DNA of 64,000 nucleotides. Source: Limnomonas spitsbergensis (taxonomy: Eukaryota > Chlorophyta > Chlorophyceae > Chlamydomonadales). The stretch covers positions 5,988,001 to 6,052,000 of the forward strand of contig JAYJMM010000036.1 of assembly GCA_037349105.1 (NCBI GenBank), written 5' to 3'. The position numbers were made by a program, and so were the translations under genes. This document shows, in pieces, positions 1 to 11,384 of the stretch (position 1 is its first letter; every line of letters begins with the position of its first letter). The notes beneath the pieces were generated by a model. The model was given only the letters and a program-made list of their open reading frames with translations, had not been told where the DNA came from and made no database searches.

Positions 1-240
1 CATCACAGCGGCGGTGTTTTAGTGTGTTTCAGCTACTATTTGGCTACATCACAGCGGTGGTGTTTTAGTGTGTGTTCAGCTACTATTTAGCTACATCACA
101 GCGGCGGTGTTTTAGTGTGTTTCAGCTACTATTTGGCTACATCACAGCGGTGGTGTTTTAGTGTGTGTTCAGCTACTATTTAGCTACATCACAGCGGCGG
201 TGTTTTAGTGTGTGTTCAGCTACTATTTAGCTACATCACA
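1..240. repeat. 47-bp tandem repeat array, about 5 copies
   Basis: Five near-identical units of about 47 bp run from the window edge, each carrying CATCACAGCGG(C/T)GGTG, TTTTAGTGTGTG and TTCAGCTACTATTT(A/G)GCTA. The array runs directly into a copy of the dispersed repeat (225-385), whose first bases (TAGCTACATCACAGCCTAYGG) resemble the unit. The array therefore looks like an amplification of the head of that repeat. It may continue to the left of the window. Confidence 0.9.
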
Positions 241-385
241 GCCTATGGCCGTGGAGGGCGAGTGCAGCAGGCCCTGCGGCTTGAGCTGCCTGCTACCACC
301 AATCGAGGATTGGTCTCCATCTGCCCAAGGCTTGGCTACCCGTCAGTCCCCCAACGGAGGCCTGGCATACCCTTGAATAAGTATC
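225..385 (+). repeat. dispersed repeat family copy 1
   Basis: This is a copy of a short dispersed repeat found about a dozen times in the window, in both orientations. In the order seen here the shared blocks are a head TAGCTACATCACAGCCTAYGG, then GTGCAGCARGCC, then a block like CCACCAGCCGTAGGCCGGTC, then AAGGTTGGTCCCATTTGG, then CCCAGTGGTGGCTGCCCGGC, and finally GGCCCCCCAAGGTGG. No open frame or poly(A) is evident. It could be a SINE or a MITE; neither termini nor target duplications were clear. Confidence 0.6.
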
Positions 386-1493
386 GTGCCCCACCCAGCC
401 CTACCCGCACCTGTCCCCTTCCTCGTCTCCTTCATAACAGCGTAACAGACCAACCGCCCGATGCGCTTGCATCAGCTCCACAGCTAGGTGGGCCGAGGCC
501 ACACAGCCAGGATCTACCGGATCTACCAGATTTACTGGATCTACCGGATCTAAGAGGTCCCTGTGGTAAACTGGTGCTGTGGCCAGCATGGCATGTCGCT
601 GTGATGCCATGTCCCATGACGCCTGCATGGCGGGAGATCAAGTGGTGTGAAACGTGTGATTAGTGTGAAAGGTGTGTGGGGTGAATTGGAAGTACTCAGC
701 TCAGGACACCGGGTTATTTTCAGATGCATGGTGTCTCAGTGTGCGTGTTGAAGCCAAAAGCTGGCTTGTAAGATGGGCGAGCGCTCCTAAATCACCACTA
801 AGATGTGAGTCAGCCTAACTTGAACCCTGAACCCTCAGGATATACCTGGACCGGCACAGGTGCGAGAGTCAGCTGAACCCGAGGCCCTAACCCCCAACCC
901 CTCAGCATGTACCTGCACCGGCACTGGTATGTGAGTCAGCATCAGCTGACCATGACCGTGGTACTGCGAGGCACCTGCAAGCAAGGAGACTGGGATTCAG
1001 CCGCTTGGCGAGGCTGTGCGAGGCAAGGGAGACATGTTGCTTATTGTCATCTGGGGCCTGGCAAGGAGGGGTCAAAGGGGCTCCCAATCCTTGCGTCAAG
1101 CTCATCCAACCCATAGAGTCGTCCTCACGCACCCCATTTGACTCACCCAGCCTGGCCAAATCCTTTATTACCGCTGAATGATCGCTTATTCGCCAATTCA
1201 AACATGGACATCTGCAGGACATGCGACAGTGCGACACAGCTCTTGGATGCGCTGTTTTGTTCCCTCTCTCGCCCCATGGTGATCTTTCATATCACCATGG
1301 GGCCAGAGAGGGAAAAACATACTATTTTTCTCCAGTCAATATCATAAAAAATCAACATGAATTCACACTTCACATTTATTCAGCCGTCATTAGAATACCG
1401 GTTCGTGTACCGTTTGCTGCACAACAGATACCGGTAAACAAAATGCAAGCACAAGATAGGGCCTCTTATGCCTGCCCCTCCCCTGCCACTCGC

Positions 1494-1644
1494 CTGCCCT
1501 GGCCAGGCAATTCCAGATGAAGAAGGCGTGAGACGCATCGGGATGCCGCGTGTGGCTGGCTGCAAACCAGTCCTCCGAAACCGCCATGAAGTCCCCCAGC
1601 TGCAGGTGTGTGAACGAAAGCGGGTCGTGATGCTTGAACATAAC
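1494..1644 (-). CDS. GalT-like gene, exon 3 (partial gene)
   Basis: Third recognisable exon of a minus-strand gene that runs off the left edge. It reads VMFKHHDPLSFTHLQLGDFM, continues with AVSEDWFAASHTRHPDASHA, and ends FFIWNCLARAG. The acceptor is GAGCAG before GTTATG. The donor appears to be a GC-type site (GGCAG then GCGAGT), inside the last glycine codon. An asparagine-rich stretch followed by ARAG just before a histidine motif is the arrangement in HIT and galactose-1-phosphate-uridylyltransferase folds, where HxHxQ would follow. That motif is not in the window, so activity cannot be judged. The phase matches exon 2 (3962-4042). Confidence 0.6.
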
Positions 1645-1707
1645 CTGCTCAACCACCAGGAGGGGTCAGGAGGGACGTGTCATGTGTGGGAAATGCAGGG
1701 AAGCCTA

Positions 1708-1845
1708 GCGGGTTGTTCTGAAGTGACAGGGCTTACTGGATCAATGACTCTGAGGGTTGTGCTAAAGTGATAGGACTTACTGGATCAATGACTCTGAGGG
1801 TTGTGCTAAAGTGACAGGGCTTACTGGATCAATGACTCAGAGCCA
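1708..1845. repeat. 44-bp tandem repeat, 3 copies
   Basis: Three copies with period 44 (matching blocks at 1731, 1775 and 1819) of a unit containing CTTACTGGATCAATGACTC and GAGGGTTGTGCTAAAGTG. The array lies in intron 2 of the GalT-like gene, about 65 bp upstream of exon 3 on the gene strand. On the minus strand each unit has CCAGTAAG, which is splice-donor-like. Confidence 0.85.
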
Positions 1846-1998
1846 GCAGCAGCGTATGTCATAGCGGCAGATGCTGGCAACCTACCCCCCTGTCACACCC
1901 ACATGCATGTCAAGCTGTGCTACGACCATCACCTCAACACACCCTCATCGCCCACCACCCACCCCACCCTCCCACCCCTCAGGCCATCACCCACCAAG

Positions 1999-2038
1999 CC
2001 ATAACAGGGTTCCACATATTTAAATATGTTGCTACCCC
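1999..2038 (-). pseudogene. partial duplicate of GalT-like exon 2
   Basis: Minus-strand sequence encodes GSNIFKYVEPCYGL followed by a GTGGGTG donor. This matches the last 14 residues of exon 2 at 3962-4042 (GSNLFKYAEPCHGL, also followed by GTGGGTG). Five of the eight base differences are at third codon positions. The 5' half of the exon is missing and is replaced by satellite DNA. It may be a decayed alternative exon or a duplication by-product. The 2-kb C-rich satellite lies between this copy and the intact exon. Confidence 0.7.
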
Positions 2039-3950
2039 TCACCCACCCCACCCCTCACCCACCCCATCCCTCACCCACCCCACCCCTCACCCACCCCACC
2101 CTACTCCTCACCCCCTCACCCACCCCTTTCCTTACCCCCTCACCCACCCCACCCCTCACACACCCCTTTCCTCACCCCCTCACCCACCCCACCCCTCACG
2201 CACCCCACGTCCCCACCCCCTCACCCACCCCACCCCTCACCCACCCCTTTCCCCACCCCCTCACCCACCCCTTTCCTCATCCCCTCACCCACCCCACCCC
2301 TCACACACCCCACGTCCCCACCCCCTCACCCACCCAACCCCTCACACACCCCACGCCCCCCCCCCCTCATCCACCCCACCCCTCACACACCCCACGCCCC
2401 CACCCCCTCATCCACCCCACCCCTCACACACCCCACGTCCCCACCGCCTCATCCACCCCACACCTCACACACCCCACGTCCCCACCCCCTCATCCACCCC
2501 ACCCCTCACACACCCCACGTCCCCACCCCCTCACCCCTCACACACCCCACGTCCCCACCCCCTCACCCACCCCACCCCTCACACACCCCACGTCCCCACC
2601 CCCTCATCCACCCCACCCCTCACACACCCCACGTCTCCACCCCCTCACCCACCCCACCCCTCACACACCCCACGTCCCCACCCCCTCACCCCTCACACAC
2701 CCCACATCCCCACCCCCTCACCCACCCCACCCCTCACCCACCCCACGTCCCCACCCCCTCATCCACCCCACCCCTCACACACCCCACGTCCCCACCCCCT
2801 CACCCACCCCACCCCTCACCCACCCCACGTCCCCACTTCCTCATCCACCCCACCCCTCACCCACCCCACCCCTCACACACCCCACGTCCCCACCCCCTCA
2901 CACACCCCACCCCTCACACACCCCACGTCCCCACCCCCTCATCCACCCCACCCCTCACACACCCCACGTCCCCACCCCCTCACCCACCCCACCCCTCACA
3001 CACCCCACGTCCCCACCCCCTCATCCACCCCACCCCTCACACACCCCACGTCCCCACCCCCTCAAACCTCACACACCCCACGTCCCCACCCCCTCACCCA
3101 CCCCACCCCTCACACACCCCTCGTCTCCACCCCCTCACCCACCCCACCCCTCACACACCCCACGTCCCCACCCCCTCATCCACCCCACCTGTCACACACC
3201 CCACGTCCCCAACCCCTCACCCACCCCACCCCTCACACACCCCACGTCCCCAACCCCTCACCCACCCCACCCCTCACACACCCCACGTCCCCACCCCTCA
3301 CACACCCCACGTCCCCACCCTCTCACCCACCCCACCCCTCACACACCCCACGTCCCCACCCCCTCATCCACCCCACCCCTCACCCACCCCACGTCCCCAC
3401 CCCCTCACCCACCCCACCCTTCACACACCCCACGTCCCCACCCCCTCATCCACCCCACCCCTCACACACCCCACGTCCCCACCCCCTCACCCACCCCACC
3501 CCTCACACACCCCACGTCCCCACCCCCTCATCCACCCCACCCCTCACACACCCCACGTCCCTACCCCCTCATCCACCCCACCCCTCACACACCCCACGCC
3601 CCCTCACCCCTCACACACCCCACGTCCCCACCCCTTCACCCACCCCACCCCTCACACACCCTACGTCCCCACCCCCTCATCCACCCCACCCCTCACACAC
3701 CCCACGTCCCCACCCCCTCATCCACCTCACCCCTCACACAACTTACGTCCCCACCCCCTCACACACCCCACGTCCCCACCCCCTCACCCACCCCACCCCT
3801 CACACACCCCACGTCCCCACCCCCTCATCCACCCCACCCCTCACACGCCCCACGTCCCCACCCCCTCACCCACCCCTTTCCTCACCCCCTCACCCACCCC
3901 ACCCCTCACCCACCCCTTTCCTCCCCCCCTCACCCACCCCACCCCCCACC
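2036..3950. repeat. 42-bp C-rich satellite, about 45 copies, inside an intron
   Basis: About 1.9 kb built from CCCCACCCCTCAC, ACACCCCACGTCCCCA and CCCCCTCATCCA blocks, with a dominant 42-bp period and many 27-41 bp variants. There is almost no G on the plus strand. Because stop codons cannot form easily, two plus frames stay open for more than 650 codons; their products would be pure Thr-Pro-His-Ser low complexity, so no protein is called. It occupies the intron between exons 2 and 3 of the GalT-like gene. The transcribed (minus) sense would be G-rich (GGGGTGGGGTGAGGGGGTGG). Confidence 0.95.
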
Positions 3951-3961
3951 CCTCCACCCAC

Positions 3962-4042
3962 CAAGCCATGACACGGCTCCGCATACTTGAAGAGGTTGCT
4001 ACCGCTCACAGCGTAAGGCCTATCTATCCGTCCGAATGAATC
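3962..4042 (-). CDS. GalT-like gene, exon 2
   Basis: An 81-bp exon read on the minus strand: DSFGRIDRPYAVSGSNLFKY followed by AEPCHGL, 27 codons, phase 0 at both ends. The acceptor is CTACCTCCCAG and the donor CTTG then GTGGGTGG. It joins in frame to exon 1, which ends WERLTAQ, and to exon 3, which starts VMFKHHDP. The joined reading around the CxxC and DSFGRI motifs is what supports a nucleotidyl-transferase-like assignment. The family call is inference from motif memory. Confidence 0.65.
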
Positions 4043-4424
4043 CTGGGAGGTAGAGAGAGAGACAGGGGTACCTGGTAAGGCCGTTTGGACCCACAATTTG
4101 CACTGTATCAAAACACGAAGTCCTTTTGACCCCTTGAACATTTACGGAATGCACAACTTAATGCAGATTCGGAATCCCTTTCCGCACTTAAGCCGCTCGC
4201 AGACGGAAAATGGCAGGCTTAAGTTATGTCGGCATTGAGTTTTGCTGGTATGAGTCCGTTGTCAATATCAGGCAACCCTGGTGAGGGTAAGAACAAGGGG
4301 GCATGTGAGCACCGCACTGGTATGTACTAGGGAACCTGATCCATCCTTTGACGGTCACGCTCTGCACCAGTCGTATTGAAAGCGCGCATCAGCCCGCCCT
4401 TGGAATGACATCCCGGAGGCCGCC

Positions 4425-5672
4425 ACAAGGCCACTCTAAACCAGACCATGACCAACCTACGGCCGGTGCCACAAGGCCACTCGGGACCAGACCATGACCA
4501 ACCTACGGCCGGTGGCACAAGGCCACTCGGGACCAGACCATGACCAACCTACGGCCGGTGCCATAAGGCCACTCGGGACCAGACCATGACCATCCTACGG
4601 CCGGTGCCACAAGGCCACTCGGGACCAGACCATGACCAACCTACGGCCGGTGGCACAAGGCCACTCGGGACCAGACCATGACCAACCTACGGCCGGTGCC
4701 ACAAGGCCACTCGGGACCAGACCATGACCAACCTACGGCCGGTGCCACAAGGCCACTCGGGACCAGACCATGACCAACCTACGGCCGGTGCCACAAGGCC
4801 ACTCGGGACCAGACCATGACCAACCTACGGCCGGTGGCACAAGGCCACTCGGGACCAGACCATGACCAACCTACGGCCGGTGCCACAAGGCCACTCGGGA
4901 CCAGACCATGACCAACCTACGGCCGGTGCCACAAGGCCACTCGGGACCAGACCATGACCAACCTACGGCCGGTGCCACAAGGCCACTCGGGACCAGACCA
5001 TGACCATCCTACGGCCGGTGGCACAAGGCCACTCGGGACCAGACCATGACCAACCTACGGCCGGTGGCACAAGGCCACTCGGGACCAGACCATGACCAAC
5101 CTACGGCCGGTGGCACAAGGCCACTCGGGACCAGACCATGACCAACCTACGGCCGGTGGCACAAGGCCACTCGGGACCAGACCATGACCAACCTAAGGCC
5201 GGTGCCACAAGGCCACTCGGGACCAGACCATGACCATCCTACGGCCGGTGCCACAAGGCCACTCGGGACCAGACCATGACCAACCTACGGCCGGTGCCAC
5301 AAGGCCACTCGGGACCAGACCATGACCAACCTACGGCCGGTGGCACAAGGCCACTCGGGACCAGACCATGACCAACCTACGGCCGGTGCCACAAGGCCAC
5401 TCGGGACCAGACCATGACCAACCCACGGCCGGTGCCACAAGGCCACTCGGGACCAGACCATGACCAACCTACGGCCGGTGGCACAGCGCCACTCGGGACC
5501 AGACCATGACCAACCTACGGCCGGTGCCACAAGGCCACTCGGGACCAGACCATGACCAACCTACGGCCGGTGGCACAAGGCCACTCGGGACCAGACCATG
5601 ACCAACCTACGGCCGGTGGCACAAGGCCACTCGGGACCAGACCATGACCAACCTACGGCCGGTGGCACAAGC
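4425..5672. repeat. 46-bp satellite, about 27 copies
   Basis: A highly homogeneous 46-bp unit (GCCACAAGGCCACTCGGGAC, CAGACCATGACCAACCTACG, GCCGGT) is repeated about 27 times with few substitutions, for example CATCC for CAACC and GTGGC for GTGCC. It lies in the intron between exons 1 and 2 of the GalT-like gene. The reverse complement matches the central block of the dispersed repeat, so the satellite is an amplified piece of that element. Open frames in it are artefacts. Confidence 0.95.
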
Positions 5673-6025
5673 ATTAGCAGAGCCTGCTGAACCTGTCCTT
5701 TGCACCCACGTCATGTTTTATGGCTGGGGCTAATCTCATGCACTTTGGGGTTTATTCCCATGCTACTGCTCGGCAGGTGTGTGTTGGTTGCTTGCCCGGG
5801 GGGGTCACTGGTTTTCGCTCGCTGTCCTAGCGTATTTAGTGCCTGTACCGTTTTACGGGCACAAGTCCCATGCATCAAATGTGATACCTCGCTGGACTGT
5901 GAAAACTTCCCATCACCGGGCCATGACCAGCGTTGTGCGTGGGGCCAATTGCCGTGCTGGGAGGGGTCGGGTTTCAGGGCTTCGATGCCTCCCAGGGATC
6001 TGAGCCTATTCATAAGGCTGCGCAC

Positions 6026-6343
6026 CTGAGCGGTCAGCCGCTCCCAATTGCAGAAGTCGCAGGTGCGGCCGCCCTCAGTGGGATCGACCACACCCGGATA
6101 TGAGGGTTGAGGCTGTCCTTGCTGTTGCTGTTGCTGCTGCTGCTGCTGCTGCTGCGGTTGGGAGCTTGCGGGTGGCGTTTTTGCAGCCAGCGCCGCTGTC
6201 GAGGCTGCTGTCGCTGCTCCTGCTCCTGCCGGGCTGCTCGGCTGCGTCTGTGCCGGGGGCTTGAAGGTCTGCGGCTTGCGCGTGCGGGCCTCATTAAACC
6301 ATGCTTGCTCGCCGGTCGTGCGGTTTGTCACGCTGACCACCAG
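6026..6343 (-). CDS. GalT/HIT-like nucleotidyl-transferase, N-terminal exon (5' incomplete)
   Basis: The exon reads LVVSVTNRTTGEQAWFNEAR then TRKPQTFKPP, a long Ala/Pro/Gln-rich linker, and CDFCNWERLTAQ at its end (donor CAG then GTGCGC). NxTGE followed by an ARxRKP segment and a CxxC pair resemble the start of galactose-1-phosphate-uridylyltransferase-like proteins, where the cysteines bind metal. No ATG lies in frame near the start; an acceptor (GAAGGCAG) is likely at 6344, so a 5' exon is missing. The linker holds about 12 consecutive glutamines. Exons 2 and 3 follow in phase at 3962-4042 and 1494-1644. Gene direction and exon chain are well supported; the family is moderate. Confidence 0.55.
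6118..6158. repeat. CAG/CTG trinucleotide repeat coding poly-Gln
   Basis: Plus-strand CTGTTGCTGTTG followed by uninterrupted CTG triplets; on the coding (minus) strand this gives a run of about 12 glutamines between TPPASSQP and GQPQPSYPG. It falls in a low-complexity linker of the GalT-like protein, outside the likely fold. Confidence 0.9.
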
Positions 6344-6359
6344 CTGCCTTCGGGGAGGC

Positions 6360-6500
6360 AAGACTTTGGATTTAGGGTTAAGGGTGTAGGGTGTTGGTTT
6401 TATACTTTAGGGTCCAGAGTGTAGGTTTGTATGCAGGGTTTAAGGTTTAGGGTTACGGGTCTGTATTGCCTGCGGGGAGGCATTGGATTTAGGGTTACGG
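6360..6500. repeat. degenerate telomere-like TTTAGGG motifs
   Basis: Irregular repeats of TTTAGGGTTA, GTGTAGGG, TTTAGGGTCC and TTTAAGG occur immediately upstream (minus sense) of the GalT-like exon 1. A short block GGGGAGGCA followed by TTTAGGGTTA occurs twice (6353-6380 and 6474-6496). This resembles the plant-type telomere repeat but is too degenerate to be a functional end; an interstitial relic or chance G-rich repeat are alternatives. Confidence 0.4.
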
Positions 6501-7796
6501 ATGGCTTTTTTACAGATACAGCTGTGTCAGCTTAGCCCAGAAACAGAATCAGCTTGAATCAGAAGCAAAACAGCACAACCAGCCCAACTTCGATACAGCT
6601 TAATCAGCTCAGTTCAGAAATACCGGCATCTAGATCAAAAACAGCGCAACTGAGTCAGCTTAGCTCTCATGCTGACCTCTGCCAGCGAGAAGGACTTGCA
6701 CTCTATCATTCAAACGAGAGGCGCATAACAGCGTGCATCCTGTATTGGAGGAGACAGCACGGTAAAAACACACTGTGTCGCAGTGAGTGCGATTTCTTGA
6801 CTAATCACAATTGGTTAAGCCTCGTTTTTGTAAGCCGCTTTATCCACGTGGGCGCAAAGTAAAAAACGCGTGGATAACCAATTGAGACTGATAGTGCGGT
6901 AGTTTAGGGTCCAGGGTAAAGGGTTTGTCGTGCAGAGATGAAACAGGCTGGAATGGGGGGGAAGGGGGTGACAGATTAACGATTAGGGGGAGGCCTCCAG
7001 CTGTCTGTGGGTCGACCTGGAAACCTGGTGGCTGCGAGGCATTGCCATGCCAACCTTCATCGATTGGAAGCCGCAGAGTTGGCGGCTGTAAAAGAAAATC
7101 AGCGGCCAGGGAATGGAGGACCACTAAATGGATGAGGGGGCCTGAGGCAGGGGGGCCTTGAGCTGTCCTGAGCCACCAAAAAGCCCTTTTCAGAAGTTGC
7201 TTTCCATGTCATTAAGGGCAGGTATTAGAGCTGCCTTGCCTGCATGTGCCACTCCGTGTAATGCGTCTAGGGGTTTCTGCTGTGTGAGATAGCGCGGCTG
7301 CTTCTGGGTTTTCTTCGAGCTACCGTACTGGTATGCAAGTGCCAAGTTATTCTTCCGAGCTCTTCATTGGGAGAAAGGTGCCTCCACTGCCTTGTCAATT
7401 ACTCCCTTAACCAGCAGCGTTTCCAGGTTTCCGACCGAGTGGTAAGGATAAATGATAAGAGTTTCGAAAACCTGATCAATTATTGTGTGCAATGCAACTG
7501 TCCACATATCTGATGTATCCTCCCTCGGATCTGATGCATCCTTCCTTGGATCTGATGTATCCTCGGATCTGGAGCATCCTTGGATCCATGTTTATCTGGC
7601 TAGGCAGCAAGCCATTCCTCCCTGTGCACCATGTTTTGCCTGCCATATGTTTGAAACCCTCCCAGTGGGCCTGCCAGGGCATGCCCACTGATCCACAGCC
7701 AGGGCATGTCCATGCGGGGCCTGCCAGGGCTATCACTACCCTGTCTACGACATGCTGGCCGTTGATAGACAAGTTTCTTACTTCCTTATGCTCCTG
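6500..7796. other. no recognised gene
   Basis: Open frames here are short and show no recognisable domain. At about 7505-7585 a small tandem repeat of GGATCTGATGYATCCTYC (three to four copies, period near 25) is visible. The 5' exon(s) of the GalT-like gene must lie here or further right but could not be identified. Confidence 0.4.
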
Positions 7797-7895
7797 ATAT
7801 GTGGTCGGCTGGTCAAGGGTTGGTCCCCATTGGCCCAGGTGTGGCTACCTGGCGGTCCCCCAAAGGCGGCCTGACACACATTAAATACACATTGC
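7797..7895 (+). repeat. dispersed repeat family copy 2
   Basis: GGTCGGCTGGTCAAGGGTTG, GTCCCCATTGGCCCAGGTGT, GGCTACCTGGCGGTCCCCCA and AAGGCGGCC match the 3' two-thirds of the dispersed repeat seen at 225-385 and elsewhere. It forms the 3' end of the open frame on the opposite strand (7813-8478), which weakens that frame as a real gene end. Confidence 0.6.
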
Positions 7896-8478
7896 TCTGG
7901 ACCTGCCTGTTGTCTTGGTCCATGCTGTACTTCCTGGCCAGCTCCTCGCCCACTCTGCATTCTGCTGTCCCGGACGTCACCACAAACAAGCGGTGGAATG
8001 CGGCAGCGTCGTGCCCATGCGGCGCTGCATGGGCGGCGGGTTCCTCCGCTGTGGCAGCGCTCCATGCCGGCAGGTCGAAGATACTGATGGGCTGATGTAT
8101 CTGGACTGGGTCGCTGCCTTTGCCTCTGCTCCCGCTCCCGCTGCTGTGGGGGGGCATGGCCTCTGAGGAGACGCAGGGGCGACCCCTGGGGACGGTGCTG
8201 CCGTACTTCGAGGCGACGCCGTGGGTTTGGAATATGAATGTACGGCTGTTATAGGTGGCGTGGCTATTCGGCGAAGTAGAGGGGCGTAGCGAGGACAGTG
8301 ATGTGACGGGCCAGAGGTCGCGGCAAGAGGCAACGACGTGGCTCGAGGGCCCAAAGCATCGGCCTGACATCGTGCCGCAGAGATCCTCGGGGTAAGCCAG
8401 ATTAAGCTGATTAACATACGATGACGGGAAGGACCAGGGACAATCGCTCCCATCTGGCATTTTAGGGTTTGGAGGCAT
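7813..8478 (-). CDS. hypothetical ORF, 221 aa, low support
   Basis: Open frame starting MPPNPKMPDGSDCPWSFPSS. The middle is Ser/Pro/Gly-rich, and the better-looking part runs from SIFDLPAWSAATAEEPAAHA to GEELARKYSMDQDN. The last 30 residues are encoded by a dispersed repeat, so if any of this is coding the exon must end earlier, for example near GACAACAG. No domain was recognised and another minus frame (7977-8537) is also open, a sign of GC composition. It might be one exon of an unrecognised gene or no gene at all. Confidence 0.25.
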   Translation of the reverse strand: MPPNPKMPDGSDCPWSFPSSYVNQLNLAYPEDLCGTMSGRCFGPSSHVVASCRDLWPVTSLSSLRPSTSPNSHATYNSRTFIFQTHGVASKYGSTVPRGRPCVSSEAMPPHSSGSGSRGKGSDPVQIHQPISIFDLPAWSAATAEEPAAHAAPHGHDAAAFHRLFVVTSGTAECRVGEELARKYSMDQDNRQVQSNVYLMCVRPPLGDRQVATPGPMGTNP

Positions 8479-8719
8479 TCACAAATTTCTAAGCTGTCTT
8501 CCATCATTGAGATTCGTGACAAGGCACGGGCAATCAAATTATCTTATGACCCGAGAGCACGGGAATTGGAAGATGCGGAATCAGCCATGAACTTCAGGCC
8601 ACAGACAAAGGCTGTAGTTCAAGCTCTCCCCATCAAATGCTTTACAAACAGTCTCCTGCATACAGTGTACCCGTATGGCCCTCTAGCACCCAATTATTCT
8701 CATGAAAGACTATGAGACA

Positions 8720-10480
8720 GTAGTAATAAATCCTCATCATCAACCGCTATGAGCCGGTAGCACCCTGCCCTCCTCACCTTCATGGACACATGGACTGCTG
8801 TGCAGTGAATAGGTAAAGAGCTAAACATACACAAGCAAGTTCCAATGAGCAAGGGGAGTTCAGTGTGACTACCAACCAGTAACTGGCAACCAACCAGGGG
8901 GTCAACATAATCATGAACGTGTCTGACTGATGAAAGCTCACGTTTCACACCATGGTAATTGTACCAAGGCATGCCCGCACCTTTCATGCATAAACCAGCC
9001 ATGCGCAGATGATGCACGCACGGGTGTCCCACCCACTGGTCCTGCCATGCATGGGCACTGCCATGCACATGTATGCATGCATGCATTGTGTTGAGGACAA
9101 AGGTGTGTGAGGAGGGGAGCAACGTAATTGCTACATGACATTGCCAAGGAGAGGAGTGATGCCATGATCAGATTGGTTGAGGGTGATGGAGGCACGGTTC
9201 ATGAGACTACCCCGGTGTATGGGGAGGGGGTGAGCATGGAAGCTGTGTGTCAAGCCTATGTGGACACGAACCGAAAGAGAACCAGCAGCCAATAGTTGGG
9301 CAACGAGCATGCGTTCATTAATAAGGAGGCCAAGGTCAGCAGCATCGTAGAGGGTCCTTTTCACTGTCTGTTGGAGGAGGACTTGTGTCAATGTGAGGAG
9401 CAATTACGGGAAATACCAAGGGACATGGTGGAAGGGCGGGCTATGAGGGTGCCAAAGGCGGAAACATTTTAGTAGGAGAACAGGGCAATTGTGAGGAAAT
9501 TAGCAATGATAGGCTTGATAACCTGCTGGATGATTGTAAGTGCTTGGCAAGGGGGATATTGGAATGGAGGAGACGTTGGGTTTTGTCAAGCTTGTGGAGA
9601 AACACGGGGATGAATCGGAACTTCAGCAAAAGCATGCAAGGGCATGTTTGTCTAATGGAGCAGGCAAGGCCTGATTTAAGGGCACATAAGGGGGTGAAGC
9701 TATGTTTGCCAACAGAGAGCCAACCTAGTACCGATATATACTATTACGTGTAGATGAGAACAACGATGGGGGGAGTGTGTCCCTCTCCGTCTCTTCCTGT
9801 CGCCGAATCTCTTCAGCAAGATTAAATGATAAGCATTACACACAGCAACATGCAGAAATTATAGATCCAGCCCCCAAATCATGGCTGCTATCAGCAATCT
9901 GCAGGCATAGAATAATACGTTTTTGATCTTTCAGATTGCACCCAATATCATGGTTGCTACTACTATACAGGTCATATTTGAAACTGAGTTCTCTGACAAA
10001 GCCTGGTGCATATTTTAGTTCGCGAAGTAAGACCACTTAGGGGGCCACTCACAGCCACCACTGGGCCAACAAGGACCAAAACTTGATCGGCTTATAAACT
10101 GGAGGACCAAAGATCAGGACTTGATGCACTGAAACCTAAGGGCCTTATACCGTGATGTAGCTGAGGTTCTGGTGAAGTGCGCTAAACTATGCAGTGGTAC
10201 AGCCATGTTGATTTCCACTTTCCAGCCATGCAATGCAGGTGCATGGGAAATTGGGGATATGGCCAGACAGGGTGAATTCAGATGGTCTATGGCTGCTGAA
10301 ATGGGGTCTGTGGATATCTGAGGAGAACTTGAGTCAAGGCGAGATGAAGATGCAGGGTTATATGGAACGCCCAGGAAACGCCCTCTGCAGAGGACTGTGA
10401 CGTGGGCCCTGAACCCTGGTTGTACCCCGAATATTGGGCCGGAATTTAATGGCAGCAGATTTCGGTTCAAAGAATTTCCT
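8720..10480. other. no recognised gene; one partial dispersed repeat
   Basis: Short unrelated frames on both strands, no domain. A partial minus-oriented copy of the dispersed repeat lies at about 10030-10100 (GGCCACTCACAGCCACCACT, GGGCCAACAAGGACC, TTGATCGGC). The ferredoxin promoter should be at the right end; no clear TATA motif was picked out. Confidence 0.4.
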
Positions 10481-10503
10481 CCCCTGACAGTTCAACCCTG
10501 AAA

Positions 10504-11384
<881 letters not shown>

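Noticed and set aside
1917..3990. Two overlapping plus-strand frames of 684 and 654 codons (Thr-Pro-His-Ser repeats)
   Set aside because: They lie wholly in the C-rich satellite; both frames are open because the sequence lacks G and so cannot form stops. The region is an intron of a minus-strand gene.
5285..5530. Minus-strand repeat protein (VGWSWSGPEW-type units)
   Set aside because: Product of the 46-bp satellite; the unit is not a multiple of three and the frame breaks at other units.
4425..5672. CRISPR-like array of regular repeats
   Set aside because: The units are head-to-tail with no variable spacers, and the context is a eukaryotic nuclear gene.
6360..6500. True telomere or chromosome end
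   Set aside because: Motifs are irregular, few, and lie inside a gene region with sequence continuing on both sides.
8488..8710. Plus-strand charged segment (SSIIEIRDKARAIKLSYDPR ARELEDAESAMNFR) as an exon
   Set aside because: It looks coding-like, but no neighbouring exon, start or convincing splice sites were found, and it overlaps the antisense of another weak frame; not called.
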